From CAZNMF01 sp035547155 (GTDB lineage: Bacteria; Acidobacteriota; Vicinamibacteria; Vicinamibacterales; SCN-69-37): a DNA stretch of 5,325 nt. The stretch's first letter is position 1, and each line of letters starts with the position of its first letter. Both the position numbers and the translations under genes were made by a program. Shown piece by piece: positions 4,526-5,325 of this stretch. The notes under the pieces were generated by a model. It ran no database searches and was not told the DNA's origin. It saw nothing but the letters and a program-made list of their open reading frames with translations. Location: positions 1-5,325 of the forward strand of contig DASZVJ010000273.1 in NCBI GenBank assembly GCA_035547155.1, given 5' to 3'.

Positions 4526-5272
4526 CTAGCGCTTCGTCGCGCGATAGATCTCGGTCTCGTAGATCATCGTGACAACGCCGTCCGCGTCGGCGTACGTGGC
4601 GTGAAGAGTGCGAAGCAGCTCGAGCAATCGTTCGCCCTCCGGTCCACTCTTGGGAACGTACGACGCGCTGCGCGCGCGGCCGATCAGGCCGTCGAGATCG
4701 AGCCGATGCATGTTGGGAAAGGCGACGCGATCCGGCGCTGAGAAGGCGCCACTGCGTGCGACGATGGCGGGATCGAAAGCGATGCGCTCCTCAGCGATCT
4801 CGCCGCCGACATCGAGAATCGCCTGCCGATAGCCGAGCGTCAGTGGATCGGTCATGCTGCGGCGATTCCACATGATCGCGAGCCGGCCGCCAGGCCTGAG
4901 AATCCGCGCCAGCTCGATCAGGGCTTCCTGCTGTCGAAACCAGTGAAACGCCTGCGCGCAGAGCGCGAGATCGAATGCCGATGCGCGCAGGCCCGTCGCT
5001 TCCGCCGTGCCCGCGGTCCACTGCACGTTCGCGTGCGGCGCCGCGGATCCACGCATGATCTCACCGGGCTCGACCGCGACGACGTGGACGCCGCGATCGG
5101 CGAGGAGACGCGCCGAGATGCCCGTGCCTGCGCCGACGTCGGCCGCGCGCAGACGCGCGGGCGCGTCGAGGCCATCGAGGATCGCGTCAATCGCGGCAGG
5201 CGGATAGCTGGGGCGATATTTGACGTAGTCGGCGGCGCGATCGTGGAAGCGAGAGACGGAGGGAAGAGCCAT
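4526..5272 (-). CDS. Class I SAM-dependent methyltransferase (Methyltransf_11 type)
   Basis: This 248-residue cytoplasmic enzyme is predicted to transfer a methyl group from S-adenosylmethionine to an unknown small molecule or other substrate. The N-terminus has the FHDRAADYVKYRPSYP segment (9-24) typical of the family related to trans-aconitate and Crg1-like methyltransferases. Motif I is ADVGAGTG (44-51) and the acidic residue at the end of strand 2 is Glu68 (VVAVEPG). The AQAFHWF motif (106-112) and LRPGG (125-129) complete the Rossmann core. The rest (about 140-248) is a less conserved substrate-side cap. Length and motifs are normal. The ATG at 5272-5270 fits the family start, with only a weak GTGAG-like site upstream. 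Its stop lies 10 bp from that of the convergent thioredoxin gene, leaving no room for a separate terminator. The substrate cannot be deduced. Confidence 0.9.
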   Translation of the reverse strand: MALPSVSRFHDRAADYVKYRPSYPPAAIDAILDGLDAPARLRAADVGAGTGISARLLADRGVHVVAVEPGEIMRGSAAPHANVQWTAGTAEATGLRASAFDLALCAQAFHWFRQQEALIELARILRPGGRLAIMWNRRSMTDPLTLGYRQAILDVGGEIAEERIAFDPAIVARSGAFSAPDRVAFPNMHRLDLDGLIGRARSASYVPKSGPEGERLLELLRTLHATYADADGVVTMIYETEIYRATKR

Positions 5273-5280
5273 CGCATCTC

Positions 5281-5312
5281 ACTATCGCACTATCTCGCTA
5301 GCGCGCTATCTG
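5281..5312. repeat. Imperfect 8-bp tandem repeat upstream of the methyltransferase gene
   Basis: Four consecutive octamers read ACTATCGC, ACTATCTC, GCTAGCGC and GCTATCTG. The shared core is (A/G)CTATC(T/G)C. The array begins 9 bases upstream of the methyltransferase ATG and forms most of the remaining window on that side, so it would lie in the 5' untranslated or promoter region of that gene. The array could extend past the window or end where it is seen to decay (GCATCGGG). Confidence 0.55.
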
Positions 5313-5325
5313 GCATCGGGATATC

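Overview
The window is GC-rich bacterial DNA with densely packed, mostly plus-strand genes. Gene content and codon use suggest an Acidobacteriota-like genome. The recurrent intergenic hairpins (GGGCGGCC-CTTGT-GGCCGCCC, followed by a CCCGTAGCCC/GGCCCGTCGCC-type sequence) recall those I associate with Vicinamibacteria. This assignment is an inference from memory of such genomes, not from a search.

Left part (1-2086, plus strand): the C-terminal end of an acetyl-CoA synthetase, then two ABC-transporter ATPases without permeases in view. One is MacB/LolD-like (465-1151) and the other YlmA/ModF-like (1271-2086). A palindromic repeat module lies in front of each ATPase, and neither has a recognisable Shine-Dalgarno sequence.

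Middle (2087-3130): a small membrane protein with a DUF3566-like N-terminus (plus strand, strong ribosome binding site) converges on a small DUF4870-like membrane protein (minus strand). The 177-bp gap between their stops holds a nested palindrome built from two oppositely oriented copies of the repeat module.

Right part (3131-5325): the most interesting unit is a two-gene operon. An ECF-type sigma factor gene overlaps by 14 bp a gene for a single-pass membrane protein, which has a short cytoplasmic N-terminus, one membrane span and a periplasmic TlpA/ResA-type thioredoxin domain with an intact WCGPC motif. A TGTCACA-N16-CGTTCTA element just upstream looks like an ECF-type, possibly autoregulated promoter. 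Together they suggest a redox-responsive sigma/anti-sigma pair in which the thioredoxin domain senses or acts on envelope thiols; this is a hypothesis. The operon converges, with a 10-bp gap, on a class I SAM-dependent methyltransferase (minus strand). An imperfect 8-bp tandem repeat lies immediately upstream of the methyltransferase start.
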